A DNA stretch of 64,000 bases, taken from positions 1 through 64,000 of the forward strand of contig NZ_SGIT01000001.1 of NCBI RefSeq assembly GCF_004208525.1, in the 5' to 3' direction. Below are positions 44,057-53,878 of the stretch, in pieces (position 1 is the first letter of the stretch; every line of letters starts with the position of its first letter). The notes under the pieces are model-generated. The model was not told the origin of the DNA. It was given only the letters and a program-made list of their open reading frames with translations, and did no database searches. The position numbers and the translations under genes were made by a program. This DNA is from Sphingobacterium corticibacterium (GTDB lineage Bacteria > Bacteroidota > Bacteroidia > Sphingobacteriales > Sphingobacteriaceae).

Positions 44057-45550
44057 ATGGATATTAATGCACTAAACACCAAACTCGTGTCAGAGTTACG
44101 CGAGATTGCAAAAGTACTGGGCATCACTGATGCCGATAAATTGCGTAAACAGGAATTAATTGACCGTATCACTGTTATAGCGAAGCAATCTGTCGAAGAG
44201 GAAAGTCCAGAAAAGAAAGCAGCAGAGATTCCTGTTGCAGAAAGAACAAGGAAGCGTGTCCGGACATTAAAAACGGAACCTGTAGCAGTAACCAAGCGGA
44301 CATCGTTGACGGATTCATCAAAAACAGATGAAGGTTCCGTAACTGAAGCTCCTTCCGATGCTAACGTAGCAAACGAAAAAGAAGCCATTGCTGCCCCTAA
44401 AGCAGAGGCACCATCTCCGGTTCTTCCGACAGATTTCGATAATGTTATTGTTAACGAAGGTGTATTGGAAATTATGCCAGATGGTTATGGTTTTCTACGC
44501 TCGTCAGATTATAACTATTTAACATCTCCAGATGATATTTATGTTTCGCAATCGCAGATTAAACTATTTGGATTAAAAACGGGTGACAATGTACGCGGTT
44601 CTATCCGCCCACCAAAAGAAGGAGAAAAATATTTTCCGTTGGTTCGGGTAGAGTCGATCAACGGTCAAAACCCTGCAGAAATTAGGGATCGGGTACCGTT
44701 TGATTATCTGACACCGTTGTTTCCAGATGAGAAACTGAACCTGGACTTGGGTACAGGAAACTATTCTACACGTATTATGGACTTGTTTACCCCTATCGGT
44801 AAAGGTCAGCGTGGACTGATTGTGGCACAACCAAAAACAGGTAAAACGAATCTATTAAAAGAAGTCGCTAATGCGATAGCAAAAAATCATCCGGAAGTAT
44901 ACCTTATCATCTTACTGATTGATGAACGTCCGGAAGAGGTGACTGATATGGCAAGAAATGTACGCGCTGAAGTGATTTCGTCTACTTTTGATGAACCAGC
45001 AGATCGCCATGTGAAAATTGCTAATATTGTCTTGGAGAAAGCAAAGCGAATGGTAGAATGTGGACATGATGTGGTCATTCTATTGGATTCCATTACGCGT
45101 TTGGCTCGTGCTTATAATACGGTTGCCCCTGCTTCTGGGAAAATCCTATCGGGTGGGGTGGATGCAAATGCGCTACACAGACCAAAACGTTTCTTCGGAG
45201 CGGCGCGTAATATCGAGAAAGGCGGGTCATTGACTATATTGGCAACAGCTTTGACAGATACGGGTTCCAAAATGGATGATGTCATTTTCGAAGAATTTAA
45301 AGGTACAGGTAATATGGAACTTCAGCTTGATCGTAAATTGGCTAATAAACGTATTTTCCCAGCGATTGATTTGACAGCTTCCAGTACGCGTCGTGACGAC
45401 CTATTGGTAGACCGTGATACATTGCAACGGATGTGGGTACTGCGCAATCACTTAGCAGACATGAATTCTACGGAAGCAATGGAATTCTTGTTGACCCAAA
45501 TGCGTGGAACTAAATCAAATGAAGAGTTTTTAATTAGCATGAATAGCTAA
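44057..45550 (+). CDS. rho: Transcription termination factor Rho
   Basis: 497 residues, longer than E. coli Rho (419) because of a ~75-residue low-complexity insert (about 55-130, rich in Glu, Ala, Thr, Lys) between the N-terminal SAP-like helical part ([20 protein letters not shown]) and the RNA-binding cold-shock-like domain ([19 protein letters not shown]). The ATPase core has Walker [13 protein letters not shown] (~258-269), [13 protein letters not shown], Walker [17 protein letters not shown] and the Q/R-loop [16 protein letters not shown] hexameric RNA helicase that ends transcription. Such inserts are common in Bacteroidota Rho. Confidence 0.97.
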   Translation: MDINALNTKLVSELREIAKVLGITDADKLRKQELIDRITVIAKQSVEEESPEKKAAEIPVAERTRKRVRTLKTEPVAVTKRTSLTDSSKTDEGSVTEAPSDANVANEKEAIAAPKAEAPSPVLPTDFDNVIVNEGVLEIMPDGYGFLRSSDYNYLTSPDDIYVSQSQIKLFGLKTGDNVRGSIRPPKEGEKYFPLVRVESINGQNPAEIRDRVPFDYLTPLFPDEKLNLDLGTGNYSTRIMDLFTPIGKGQRGLIVAQPKTGKTNLLKEVANAIAKNHPEVYLIILLIDERPEEVTDMARNVRAEVISSTFDEPADRHVKIANIVLEKAKRMVECGHDVVILLDSITRLARAYNTVAPASGKILSGGVDANALHRPKRFFGAARNIEKGGSLTILATALTDTGSKMDDVIFEEFKGTGNMELQLDRKLANKRIFPAIDLTASSTRRDDLLVDRDTLQRMWVLRNHLADMNSTEAMEFLLTQMRGTKSNEEFLISMNS

Positions 45551-45573
45551 TTCCTTTGATATTTTCTATTTTT

Positions 45574-45612
45574 AAGCCATCCTTTGCACGCAAGGGGTGG
45601 CTTTAATTTTTT
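45574..45612 (+). terminator. Hairpin terminator between rho and pssA
   Basis: 13-bp stem aagccatcctttg / caaggggtggctt with two G-T pairs, loop cacg, then a T-rich run. It ends only 6 bp before the GTG start of pssA, so pssA would depend on read-through, or on a promoter within rho. Confidence 0.8.
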
Positions 45613-45618
45613 GTAACT

Positions 45619-46308
45619 GTGAAAAAACATATACCAAATACCTTGACTTGTTTCAACCTTTTCAGTGGTTGTGTCGGTATCTTATTTGTATTAAAAGGGG
45701 AGTTTCTGTTGGCGTTCTACTGCGTTCTTGCCTCAGGCGTATTTGATTTCTTTGATGGAATGGTGGCGCGCCTGCTTCATGTTAAATCGGATATTGGAAG
45801 AGAATTAGACTCTTTAGCCGATGTAATAAGCTTTGGGTTTCTGCCAGGAGCGGTACTGTATAAATTATTAGAGATGTCTACAGGTCATACTTACCTGCCA
45901 TATTTGGGTTTCATTGTTACCGCATTTTCGGCGTTGAGATTGGCGAAATTTAATATTGATGAACGACAGACATCAGAATTTATAGGACTTAATACACCAA
46001 TGAACACGTTCTTTATCATGTCTCTGCCCTTTATTGGTGTTGCGTATCCAACTTGGGTATATCAACCTTGGGTATTGCTTACGATAGTGGCGGTGGTTAG
46101 TTTTCTTTTGGTGTCCGAAATCCGTCTATTCAGCATGAAGCTATCTTCGCTGGAATGGGGCGAAAATAAATTTAAATATATTTTTTTATTTATCAGTATT
46201 GTCCTTTTATTCACACTTCGGTTTTTGGCTTTACCATTTATTTTGCTTACTTATTTCATTTTCTCACAACTGCATTTTATTTTACAGAAACGGCAGGATA
46301 AATCGTAG
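45619..46308 (+). CDS. pssA: CDP-diacylglycerol-serine O-phosphatidyltransferase
   Basis: 229 residues starting with GTG (KKHIPNTLTCFNLFSGC). The CDP-alcohol phosphotransferase motif DFFDGMVARLLHVKSDIGRE-LDSLAD matches DGxxAR-x8-GxxLDxxxD. About six membrane helices. It makes phosphatidylserine, the precursor of phosphatidylethanolamine, from CDP-diacylglycerol and serine. The KKHIPN start and YPTWVYQPW segment fit the Bacillus/Bacteroidota type II PssA. No promoter seen between the terminator and the start codon. Confidence 0.93.
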   Translation: MKKHIPNTLTCFNLFSGCVGILFVLKGEFLLAFYCVLASGVFDFFDGMVARLLHVKSDIGRELDSLADVISFGFLPGAVLYKLLEMSTGHTYLPYLGFIVTAFSALRLAKFNIDERQTSEFIGLNTPMNTFFIMSLPFIGVAYPTWVYQPWVLLTIVAVVSFLLVSEIRLFSMKLSSLEWGENKFKYIFLFISIVLLFTLRFLALPFILLTYFIFSQLHFILQKRQDKS

Positions 46309-46324
46309 TTAACATTCGGGGATT

Positions 46325-46675
46325 TTACGTATGCTGTTTGTAGTCGGCAATTTCCTGTAATAGTGTGTGTATCTCCCTTTCGATATCCATAAATAGGGTA
46401 TGGATATGAGGAATTTCGGTGCCATTTTTCCCTGCGTATTCTAATTGTTGCAATTTCTCGCGTAAAGCCTGCGCGCCAATATATTCCATTGTCGGCTTTA
46501 TATGGTGTGCCTTATTCGCTATTTCGATATGTACCTCCGATGTGACTGCTTCCTTTAACGCTAGTAAATCATTAGGGATCTGTTCTTGATAGAGACCGAG
46601 AAATTGTAAGACCAACTCTTTGTTGTTCATTAAGGTTTCTTGGATAACCAACGGATTAATCAATCTATATTGCAT
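46325..46675 (-). CDS. Hpt-domain histidine phosphotransfer protein
   Basis: 116 residues from the ATG at 46675; an earlier in-frame ATG (46711) lies deep inside folK and gives a non-helical leader, so I chose the shorter form. The four-helix Hpt motif is IANKAHHIKPTMEYIG, with H57 as the expected phosphoacceptor followed by xIKP, as in many Bacteroidota Hpt proteins. It should relay phosphate between a hybrid kinase and a response regulator, neither of which is nearby. The start overlaps the end of folK by 11 bp, pointing to translational coupling. Confidence 0.82.
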   Translation of the reverse strand: MQYRLINPLVIQETLMNNKELVLQFLGLYQEQIPNDLLALKEAVTSEVHIEIANKAHHIKPTMEYIGAQALREKLQQLEYAGKNGTEIPHIHTLFMDIEREIHTLLQEIADYKQHT

Positions 46676-47171
46676 TGTCGTTGTCGTTTGGGTTATAAAG
46701 ATGTACGTCAAGACTATCTTCGCATTGTGTTAATAGGTCTATTGTTGTTAGGCCTAATTTAGGATGTGTGAAAGAAGGTGCGATTTCAGAAAGGGGTACC
46801 AATACAAACCTTCGATCCGGTAGATATGGATGCGGAACAACTAAACGTTCGTGTTGAATACAGTCGTGATTAAAATACAAAATATCGATATCTATTACGC
46901 GAGCACCCCATTTCGATAGTCGTACACGACCCAGATTATTTTCAATTGTCTGGATAGTGTCTAGGATATCCAACGGTGGAAGCGAGGTAGATACTAATGC
47001 TACTTGATTAAGAAATGTAGGCTGATCCGTTACACCCCAGGCTTCGGATTCGTAAAGCGATGAACAAACCTCTATCTTTCCCACCTGGCTTTCAATTTTC
47101 TCGAGAGCCTTTGCTAATTGCGTAGCGGGATTACCCAAATTTGCACCTAATAACAAAAACACCTTATTCAT
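46665..47171 (-). CDS. folK: 2-amino-4-hydroxy-6-hydroxymethyldihydropteridine diphosphokinase (HPPK)
   Basis: 168 residues. HPPK signatures: LLLGANLGNPATQL at the N-terminus, SSLYESEAWGVTDQPTFLNQ, and the ATP/pterin-binding PHPYLPDRRFVLVPLSEIAP. It transfers pyrophosphate from ATP to 6-hydroxymethyl-dihydropterin in folate synthesis. Cytoplasmic, typical length. Upstream member of a two-gene unit with the Hpt gene; divergent from sppA. Confidence 0.95.
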   Translation of the reverse strand: MNKVFLLLGANLGNPATQLAKALEKIESQVGKIEVCSSLYESEAWGVTDQPTFLNQVALVSTSLPPLDILDTIQTIENNLGRVRLSKWGARVIDIDILYFNHDCIQHERLVVPHPYLPDRRFVLVPLSEIAPSFTHPKLGLTTIDLLTQCEDSLDVHLYNPNDNDNAI

Positions 47172-47221
47172 TGCTTAAAGATAAAGCTAATCTATTTAAA
47201 TTTCGAATTCTTCAAAAGAAA

Positions 47222-47236
47222 CCTCTAAATTAGAGG
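47222..47236. promoter_or_regulatory. Palindrome upstream of sppA
   Basis: CCTCTAA-A-TTAGAGG: 7-bp arms around a central A, 18 bp before the sppA start codon and 50 bp before folK on the other strand. It might be an operator or a small hairpin in the sppA leader; no further support. Confidence 0.3.
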
Positions 47237-47254
47237 AAAAAACATAGAATAGTT

Positions 47255-49021
47255 ATGAGGTCTTTTTTTAAATACGTTTTAGCAACCGTTACAGGAACGA
47301 TTATCGTTTTTGCTATTATATTGATCGTGCTGATTGGGTTTATCACCGCGACGATCAGTAGTATGGGGTCGAAAGAGGAGGTGTATGTTCCTTCCAATGC
47401 CGTGCTTTATGTTTCGTTAAATCATCATATTCCGGAACGCACATCATCGAACCCTTGGGAGAGTATGAATTTGCCCGGCTACGGAGAAATGAAATCGTTA
47501 GGGTTAAACGATATTCTTTCGCGTATCGCAGCAGCAAAAGAAGACAGCCGGATAAAAGGGATATATCTTAGTCCTACGTATGTCAATGTCGGTATGGCCA
47601 GTTTGCGAGAAATTAGGGACGCACTGGTTGATTTTAAATCGTCAGGTAAATTTATTGTAGCGCATAGCGATATCTATACACAAAAAGCGTATTATCTCGC
47701 ATCGGTAGCAGACGAAATTTATATGAATCCTGAAGGTTCTTTAGAATTTAAAGGACTTTCCGCCTCTGTCATGTTTATGAAAGAAGCGTTGGATAAATTG
47801 GGGGTGGAGATGCAAGTAGTCAAGGTGGGTACCTATAAATCGGCCGTTGAACCTTTTATCTTAAACGAAATGAGTAACGCCAACAGGGAACAATTGACAG
47901 CCTATTTGGAGAGTATGTATAGTACATTTCTGGAGAATGTGTCAGATGGCAGACAAATTCCCACAGATACATTGAAGGATATTGCGAATAATTTTTTGAT
48001 AAGAAATGCAGACGATGCTTTGCATTATAAATTTATTGATGGCAAATGCTATAAAGACGAGGTGCTTACGAAGCTGAAAGAACGTTTGGATATAGAAGAA
48101 AAAAAAGACATTCCTGCAGTTTCCTTATTGGATTACAACAAAGAAGAAAATACCAACACAAAAGGGGATCGTGTAGCGGTGTTATATGCATATGGTGATA
48201 TCGTTGATGGTGAGGGTATGGAGGGTAATATCGGCGGGGATAAACTTTCTCGAGAGCTTCGAAAATTACGCCGTGATGATCGTGTAAAAGCGGTGGTATT
48301 ACGCGTGAATTCACCCGGTGGTTCGGCGTTGGCATCGGACATTATCGCCCGTGAAGTAGCATTAACAAAGAAAGTGAAGCCTATCACGGTATCTATGGGG
48401 GACTATGCCGCCTCTGGCGGATACTATATTTCTACCATGGCAGATTCTATTTTTGCAGAAAAGGAAACACTTACAGGTTCTATAGGTGTATTTGGCCTGA
48501 TTCCTAATATGCAAGGGTTGCTTAATAATAAACTAGGGATACATGTGGATGAAGTCAAAACCGGTAAATTTGCCGATTTGATGACTTCTGTGGATCGACC
48601 GCTGACAGAAGAAGAAAAGGCTATCATACAAGCCGAAGTGAATCGGATTTACGATACATTTACAACTAAAGTGGCAGAAGGACGAAATATGGACGTGTCT
48701 GCCGTAGATAGTATTGGGCAGGGGAGAGTATGGACGGGAAGTCAAGCATTGGATCGTGGATTGGTAGATGGTATCGGAAATCTTGACCGTGCTATACAGG
48801 CAGCGGCAGCAAAGGCGAAGTTGAAAGAATATCGAATTATGTATTATCCGACACTTAAAGACCCGTTTGCTTCGTTATTAGGGACTTCTAAAGAACGTAT
48901 ACGGATGTGGATGTTGGGTGAAGAACTGGGCGAATACAGACAGCATATCGAACAACTTCGTACGGTATTAAAGTCATCCGGTATACAAGCTCGTATCCCG
49001 TATAGGATTGAAATTAGATAA
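47255..49021 (+). CDS. sppA: Signal peptide peptidase SppA, long (67 kDa) type
   Basis: 588 residues. N-terminal membrane anchor (~7-32), then two tandem S49 (ClpP-like) domains as in E. coli SppA. Catalytic Lys K195 lies in the first domain (KVGTYKSAVEPF) and the Ser S387 in the second (MGDYAASGGYYIST), the Ser/Lys dyad split expected for the long form. It degrades cleaved signal peptides at the periplasmic face of the inner membrane. Seems monocistronic; 83 bp to pgk. Confidence 0.95.
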   Translation: MRSFFKYVLATVTGTIIVFAIILIVLIGFITATISSMGSKEEVYVPSNAVLYVSLNHHIPERTSSNPWESMNLPGYGEMKSLGLNDILSRIAAAKEDSRIKGIYLSPTYVNVGMASLREIRDALVDFKSSGKFIVAHSDIYTQKAYYLASVADEIYMNPEGSLEFKGLSASVMFMKEALDKLGVEMQVVKVGTYKSAVEPFILNEMSNANREQLTAYLESMYSTFLENVSDGRQIPTDTLKDIANNFLIRNADDALHYKFIDGKCYKDEVLTKLKERLDIEEKKDIPAVSLLDYNKEENTNTKGDRVAVLYAYGDIVDGEGMEGNIGGDKLSRELRKLRRDDRVKAVVLRVNSPGGSALASDIIAREVALTKKVKPITVSMGDYAASGGYYISTMADSIFAEKETLTGSIGVFGLIPNMQGLLNNKLGIHVDEVKTGKFADLMTSVDRPLTEEEKAIIQAEVNRIYDTFTTKVAEGRNMDVSAVDSIGQGRVWTGSQALDRGLVDGIGNLDRAIQAAAAKAKLKEYRIMYYPTLKDPFASLLGTSKERIRMWMLGEELGEYRQHIEQLRTVLKSSGIQARIPYRIEIR

Positions 49022-49059
49022 ATACGTGTAAGTATTCTTACTTTTTTCTATATTTAGCC

Positions 49060-49075
49060 CACGGTTTAAACCGTG
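49060..49075. repeat. Perfect 16-bp palindrome between sppA and pgk
   Basis: CACGGTTTAAACCGTG, 38 bp after the sppA stop and 29 bp before the pgk start. No T-run follows. It could be an operator for pgk or a dispersed palindromic repeat. Confidence 0.4.
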
Positions 49076-49104
49076 AACTATAATGCGTAAACAAAAATAT
49101 ATAT

Positions 49105-50295
49105 ATGAAAACTATTGATGATTTAAATTTCTCAGGGAAGAAGACGTTAATTCGCGTGGATTTTAATGTGCCTTTGGATGAGGATTTTAATATAACGGAT
49201 GATAATCGTATTCAAGGTGCAGCTCCTACCATCAAAAAGATTTTGGCGGATGGCGGTGCTGTCATACTCATGTCTCATTTGGGACGCCCAAAAGAAGGAC
49301 CTACTGACAAATATTCATTAAAGCATATTGTTGGACATTTATCAAAAGTATTAGGTGTCGATGTGAAGTTTGCAAATGATTGCATAGGCGAGGAAGCTAT
49401 TCAGAAAAGTGCGGAACTAAAGGACGGAGAAGTGCTTCTTTTGGAAAACTTACGTTTTTATAAAGAAGAAGAAAAGGGAGATGTTGGTTTTGCAGAGAAG
49501 CTGGCAAAATTAGGTGATGTATATGTGAATGACGCTTTTGGTACAGCACATCGTGCGCATGCCTCTACCGCCATTATTGCGCAATTTTTCCCTAACAAAA
49601 AATATGCTGGCTATTTGATGGCGGCGGAAATTAACAATGCAGAGAAAGTATTAAATAAGCCGGAGCGTCCTTTTACGGCTATCATGGGAGGAGCAAAAGT
49701 TTCCGACAAAATTCAGTTGATCGAAGCGCTATTGGATAAAGTGGATAACTTGGTCATCGGTGGTGGAATGGCGTATACCTTTGTCAAAGCCCGTGGAGGA
49801 GAGATTGGAAAGTCCTTAGTGGAATTAGATAAATTGGATTTAGCCAATGAACTTGTAAAAAAGGCCGATGAAAAAGGGGTGAATTTGGTACTTCCTACGG
49901 ATGCGCAAATAGCGGATAAATTTGCAAATGATGCAGATACCTACAATGGGCCTAATGATCAAATTCCTGCTGATAGGGAGGGATTGGATATCGGGTCGGA
50001 ATCTTCGGCACATTTTGCAGAAGTGATTAGCGCTTCTAATACCTTATTGTGGAACGGACCAATGGGGGTTTTTGAATTTGATACGTTTGCTAAGGGTACG
50101 AAAGCGGTAGCTGATGCAGTAGTAAAAGCTACAGAGCGCGGCGCATTTTCACTTATCGGCGGCGGTGATTCTGCTGCTGCTGTATCTAAATTCGGTATGA
50201 CTGAGCATGTCAGCTACGTCAGTACAGGCGGTGGTGCTTTATTGGAGTATATGGAAGGTAAAGTGTTACCGGGCGTGAAAGCTTTAGAAGACTAA
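49105..50295 (+). CDS. pgk: Phosphoglycerate kinase
   Basis: 396 residues, normal for bacterial PGK. N-terminal substrate domain with [29 protein letters not shown] and [35 protein letters not shown]-terminal nucleotide domain with [13 protein letters not shown] and [16 protein letters not shown]. Transfers phosphate between 1,3-bisphosphoglycerate and ADP in glycolysis. Monocistronic, ended by a terminator at 50318-50347. Confidence 0.98.
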   Translation: MKTIDDLNFSGKKTLIRVDFNVPLDEDFNITDDNRIQGAAPTIKKILADGGAVILMSHLGRPKEGPTDKYSLKHIVGHLSKVLGVDVKFANDCIGEEAIQKSAELKDGEVLLLENLRFYKEEEKGDVGFAEKLAKLGDVYVNDAFGTAHRAHASTAIIAQFFPNKKYAGYLMAAEINNAEKVLNKPERPFTAIMGGAKVSDKIQLIEALLDKVDNLVIGGGMAYTFVKARGGEIGKSLVELDKLDLANELVKKADEKGVNLVLPTDAQIADKFANDADTYNGPNDQIPADREGLDIGSESSAHFAEVISASNTLLWNGPMGVFEFDTFAKGTKAVADAVVKATERGAFSLIGGGDSAAAVSKFGMTEHVSYVSTGGGALLEYMEGKVLPGVKALED

Positions 50296-50317
50296 CAATA
50301 ACATATATTATAATGAA

Positions 50318-50347
50318 AATAGGGCAGGCTTATTAGTCTGCCCTATT
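50318..50347. terminator. Bidirectional terminator after pgk
   Basis: Perfect 10-bp stem aatagggcag / ctgccctatt with a 10-nt loop. It sits between the convergent pgk and the large secreted-protein gene. T-runs are modest. Confidence 0.8.
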
Positions 50348-50369
50348 GTATTATATTGTTATTCCTCGT

Positions 50370-53180
50370 TTAATAACTGTAACTGATCCCAAACGTAGGG
50401 ACAATTTTATTGCCAGCTGTATTATCATTGATATAGGTGAGTTTTGCGGCTACGTTGATGTCAGGTAATACATAACGGAATACATTGAAGTCAGCAGATA
50501 CCCCCACTCCAAAACTTTTTGGAGCCAAGTCTTCATCTATATTTTGAAAATCAGAAAATAGCAAGCCTTGGAGGCGTTTAACATAGGCAATAGAGCCTAT
50601 GCTCCAATCGGGATAAAAAAGGGGTAATCGATAGTTTGCCATAGCGGTGTTGTTAACAAACGGTGAATTGAAATGTCCCCATCCTGAAACCATTGGGATA
50701 TCATACGATCCTCGATAAATACCGTTGTTCTGTTGTACGGCAAACCGTAGCTGTAGACTGTGATTAGTCCACAGGCCGGGGAAATAGAAGTTTGTACGTA
50801 AGGCTAATACTTCACCGGCTGCATCAGGCTCGAAAGGGAGGTGACGGTAAGTAAGGCTGATATTTTGCCCCCAGCGCGGTGCTAGATCCATAGTGCTTCG
50901 CATACTATTTCTATTCATATATACCTGATAATTCAATGGAAAAGCAATAACATTATTGAAGTTCTGTAGCGCTAGACTGGTATTGTAGCGTTTTGTATAA
51001 GATGTGCCGAAATTAACACCATAACTGTATACGATATTGCGCCGGTATACGGATAGGGGAATAGACATTTCAAAGGTTGCATGGTGGTCGCGGTAATCAA
51101 ACATCACGATATTGCTGGGGTTGTTTCCAGATACAGCATTGCCTACCATCCCTCTATTCACATATCGCGCAGTGAATGTCGGAAAATAACGCTTATAAGA
51201 AACTTCTGCAGAATAGTGGCTTTTTGATATATCAGGATCAAACTCATAGCCGAGCTTAACCTGCGTGGTATTTAATATGTCATTTGATAACCAAAATATA
51301 CCCGGAATGTAATTATCAAAACTTTCAAAGTTAGACCCGCTAATGGATAAACTGTGAAAATTAATTAAATGCGCATTAGGATTATATTTTTTAACAGTGA
51401 TGGGAGAGACCGGTTCGTTCGATAAACTGTCTCTTTGTATGTTTTCCAATGTGGGAGAGACATAGGGGAGACGGATGGGAGCAAGTTGCCCGATCGTGGC
51501 AGGAGTGATCTCTTTCTGTGCAAGTTTGTACCCGTTGTGTTGATAATCGTTATACAACAGTAGCCCATTAGGGGCGATAGATGGGTTAAATCCACCATAC
51601 GCAGCATTTGTCAATTTGTGTTGCCCTGCAACCCTATTAAACAAATAAATGTTATCAATACCGTCGTTGTGCCCTTTAAAAATAATTTCATCATGATAAT
51701 AAAAAGGGCGTTCCAATTGCTGATTCCCCCATTGAAGAAGGAAATCATACGCTTTCGTCATGAGGTTAAATTCCATTAAATTTGTTCCTTGTTCTGCAAC
51801 GGCGATAGCTATAATTTTTTCACCGGAATCATTATATTTTGGTTGTTGTATATGTATTCCATCGGGAATGGCAATACTATCCCGTATAGAGCCCGTTTTT
51901 GAATCGAGCACGATCAATTTGCTTATATTTTCGGGATTTACTTCCACAACGACTATTTCATCACGAACTGGGTGAAATGCGGGGGAGTAATAACGGGATG
52001 CTTTCGTAAGCGTCTTGGTGCGTCCGGTTTCTATATTATATACATTGATTATATTGTAGGTTTGTTTGCCAAATCGAGCATGTTTGCGATATTCATCCCA
52101 TACAAGTTCATCGTTTCGTAGATGAAAGTATGGTGTTATCTGTCGACCGGTTTTTACAATGCTAATTTCATTTCCCACACTATCCAGACGCTTGATTTCA
52201 TTGACCGCAGTAGGGGAGGATTTGAGTATGTACAATTCTTGGTTATCATTCATTTGCGGTAATAAATAATCACTAGGATACCGGCTGCCTTTCGTCGTTA
52301 TGTTCGGCGTATCGGGTGCAACAGGAGATTCTTGTTCCCATTTTGTTGTTAATTCCGCGATGGTGTTGTCAAAGATTTCGGTTGGCTTTTCGTTCGAAAC
52401 CTGCTTGACTGCTCGCCGGAAATTAAATGGGCGGAGTAATTTTCCACGCATATCTGCCAGTATTTTCTCGTGACTGTCGATGCCATGATGATTGGTTAAA
52501 TAGCTACTCATAAAGAATCCAATCGTGTAATAAGATGGAACATTATCCCTAAAAGAACCTAATACATATTTATTGAAGTCATATGATTTTCCTGAAAGGA
52601 TATTGGCACGTATCGGCATTTCCCAAGAAGGTAATCTGCCTCGTCCGCCATTGCTGTAAATTGTTTCGACTTGTACCGCATCCCCTTCAAAATACCAAGC
52701 AGGCAAGTTCAATCCATAGAGGGCGAAGGCGAGTTGTTCGAAAAAAGGGGCTTTCAGCTTTCCTGTCAATTTGTCAAATTGGGCTACATGTCGAAGTTCG
52801 TGTAGTGCTAGGTTCGGAAGCCATTCTTGATTATCAGCAGTAGAAGAGGGGATAGGAAACATCTCAGATTTTCGAGGAGCAAGTTGTACAAAACCATTTT
52901 GCAAAAGATGGTTCCCTTGTAAAACTAATGTTATTTTAGGAGGGGATGTCTTTAAATTCTTGCGGCTTTCCTCTTGTGTTTTTGGAAGCTGTCTGGCTAA
53001 TTTTTTTGCTGCATTTTCAAAAGTGCTAGGAAAAATCAGACGGAAATTTTCGGTATCTATTTGACGCCATTTTACGGACGAATGTGCTTGATCATCATCA
53101 ATAATCTGACTTTTTAATTCTTGTGAATTTATTAGTGATATTAATAATGTTAATATACTGATATATAGTTTTTTATTCAT
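50370..53180 (-). CDS. Large secreted HExxH (peptidase MA-like) protein with beta-propeller and outer-membrane C-terminus
   Basis: 936 residues, signal peptide ~1-25. Residues ~30-290 look like a peptidase MA-type gluzincin: H127-E128-LR-H131 (LALHELRHVAQFDKL) and, ~40 residues later, PAWYFEGDAVQVETIY with a candidate third metal-ligand Glu. Residues ~300-590 hold repeats of the TolB/PD40 propeller kind (YYSPAFHPVRDEIVVVEV, GGFNPSIAPNGLLLYND). From ~640 on, amphipathic strands (YTKRYNTSLALQNFNN, SFGVGVSADFNVFRYVL) end in FGISYSY, like an outer-membrane barrel. Zinc protease activity at the surface or periplasm is inferred. No operon partner. Confidence 0.72.
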   Translation of the reverse strand: MNKKLYISILTLLISLINSQELKSQIIDDDQAHSSVKWRQIDTENFRLIFPSTFENAAKKLARQLPKTQEESRKNLKTSPPKITLVLQGNHLLQNGFVQLAPRKSEMFPIPSSTADNQEWLPNLALHELRHVAQFDKLTGKLKAPFFEQLAFALYGLNLPAWYFEGDAVQVETIYSNGGRGRLPSWEMPIRANILSGKSYDFNKYVLGSFRDNVPSYYTIGFFMSSYLTNHHGIDSHEKILADMRGKLLRPFNFRRAVKQVSNEKPTEIFDNTIAELTTKWEQESPVAPDTPNITTKGSRYPSDYLLPQMNDNQELYILKSSPTAVNEIKRLDSVGNEISIVKTGRQITPYFHLRNDELVWDEYRKHARFGKQTYNIINVYNIETGRTKTLTKASRYYSPAFHPVRDEIVVVEVNPENISKLIVLDSKTGSIRDSIAIPDGIHIQQPKYNDSGEKIIAIAVAEQGTNLMEFNLMTKAYDFLLQWGNQQLERPFYYHDEIIFKGHNDGIDNIYLFNRVAGQHKLTNAAYGGFNPSIAPNGLLLYNDYQHNGYKLAQKEITPATIGQLAPIRLPYVSPTLENIQRDSLSNEPVSPITVKKYNPNAHLINFHSLSISGSNFESFDNYIPGIFWLSNDILNTTQVKLGYEFDPDISKSHYSAEVSYKRYFPTFTARYVNRGMVGNAVSGNNPSNIVMFDYRDHHATFEMSIPLSVYRRNIVYSYGVNFGTSYTKRYNTSLALQNFNNVIAFPLNYQVYMNRNSMRSTMDLAPRWGQNISLTYRHLPFEPDAAGEVLALRTNFYFPGLWTNHSLQLRFAVQQNNGIYRGSYDIPMVSGWGHFNSPFVNNTAMANYRLPLFYPDWSIGSIAYVKRLQGLLFSDFQNIDEDLAPKSFGVGVSADFNVFRYVLPDINVAAKLTYINDNTAGNKIVPTFGISYSY

Positions 53181-53878
53181 TTATATTTGTTGGATAATAT
53201 CTTATTGCTAATATTGTTAGTTAATTATTGCTTTTTTACATGAATTGTATATTTCGTTAAATTTTATATTGTATTGATATTAAATATAGTATACTATTTA
53301 TATTATCGTATTTTTATATTGAAATATAGCATATTTTTCATCCAGTTATTAACTGACAATGATGTTGAAAATACATATTTGCGTGTTTGGCGTAGTCTTT
53401 ATATTTCCTTTGCAAGATAGGATAAAATTGTTAAATTTCCTTCTTGTCGCACGTCGTTTTTGTCGACGTTGAAATATGCATTATCGTAAGGTAGAAAAGA
53501 TACAATTAAAAATATCATCACCGAGTTTATGGGATAATCGAATCTGGAGGAGGTGTTCCTATTCCAATGACAATCGTTGCTTCCTCGGATGGTCTTCTTT
53601 GATAATTATGGTTCGTTTATTTTATCGATGCGGTATAAATCTATGACTATTGGATTGGTGACATGTTGTCATTTTTTTGGAGTAGCACGTGTAAGGTAAC
53701 AAACAGTTGTGCTTCGTTTTTGTTAGATAAGATGAATAATCTAGGCGACACTTTGGTACCTACCGAAGATGGACGATTCCACTCAAAAAAAGTATTAGTT
53801 ATTTACAATTAAAAAGGCGACTTTTGCTGCGACAAAAATAATTGATACCAATGTAGGATTTATAAAATAGGAGAGCTT
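53181..53878. other. 698-bp gene-free stretch upstream of mgtE
   Basis: Very AT-rich at 53190-53340, which would carry the promoter of the minus-strand secreted-protein gene. A small hairpin ACGTCG (53451-53456) / CGACGT (53464-53469) is present. A -7-like GACTTTTG (53817-53824, one mismatch) may serve mgtE. No convincing gene or RNA was found; no magnesium riboswitch that I can recognise. Confidence 0.5.

Noticed and set aside
53473..53644. 57-codon frame in the gap upstream of mgtE
   Set aside because: No promoter, no similarity to anything recognised, and rare-residue content (many Cys, Trp, Arg) suggests chance.
53181..53878. Magnesium riboswitch upstream of mgtE
   Set aside because: I could not find the M-box helices or conserved segments, and there is no terminator hairpin next to the start codon.
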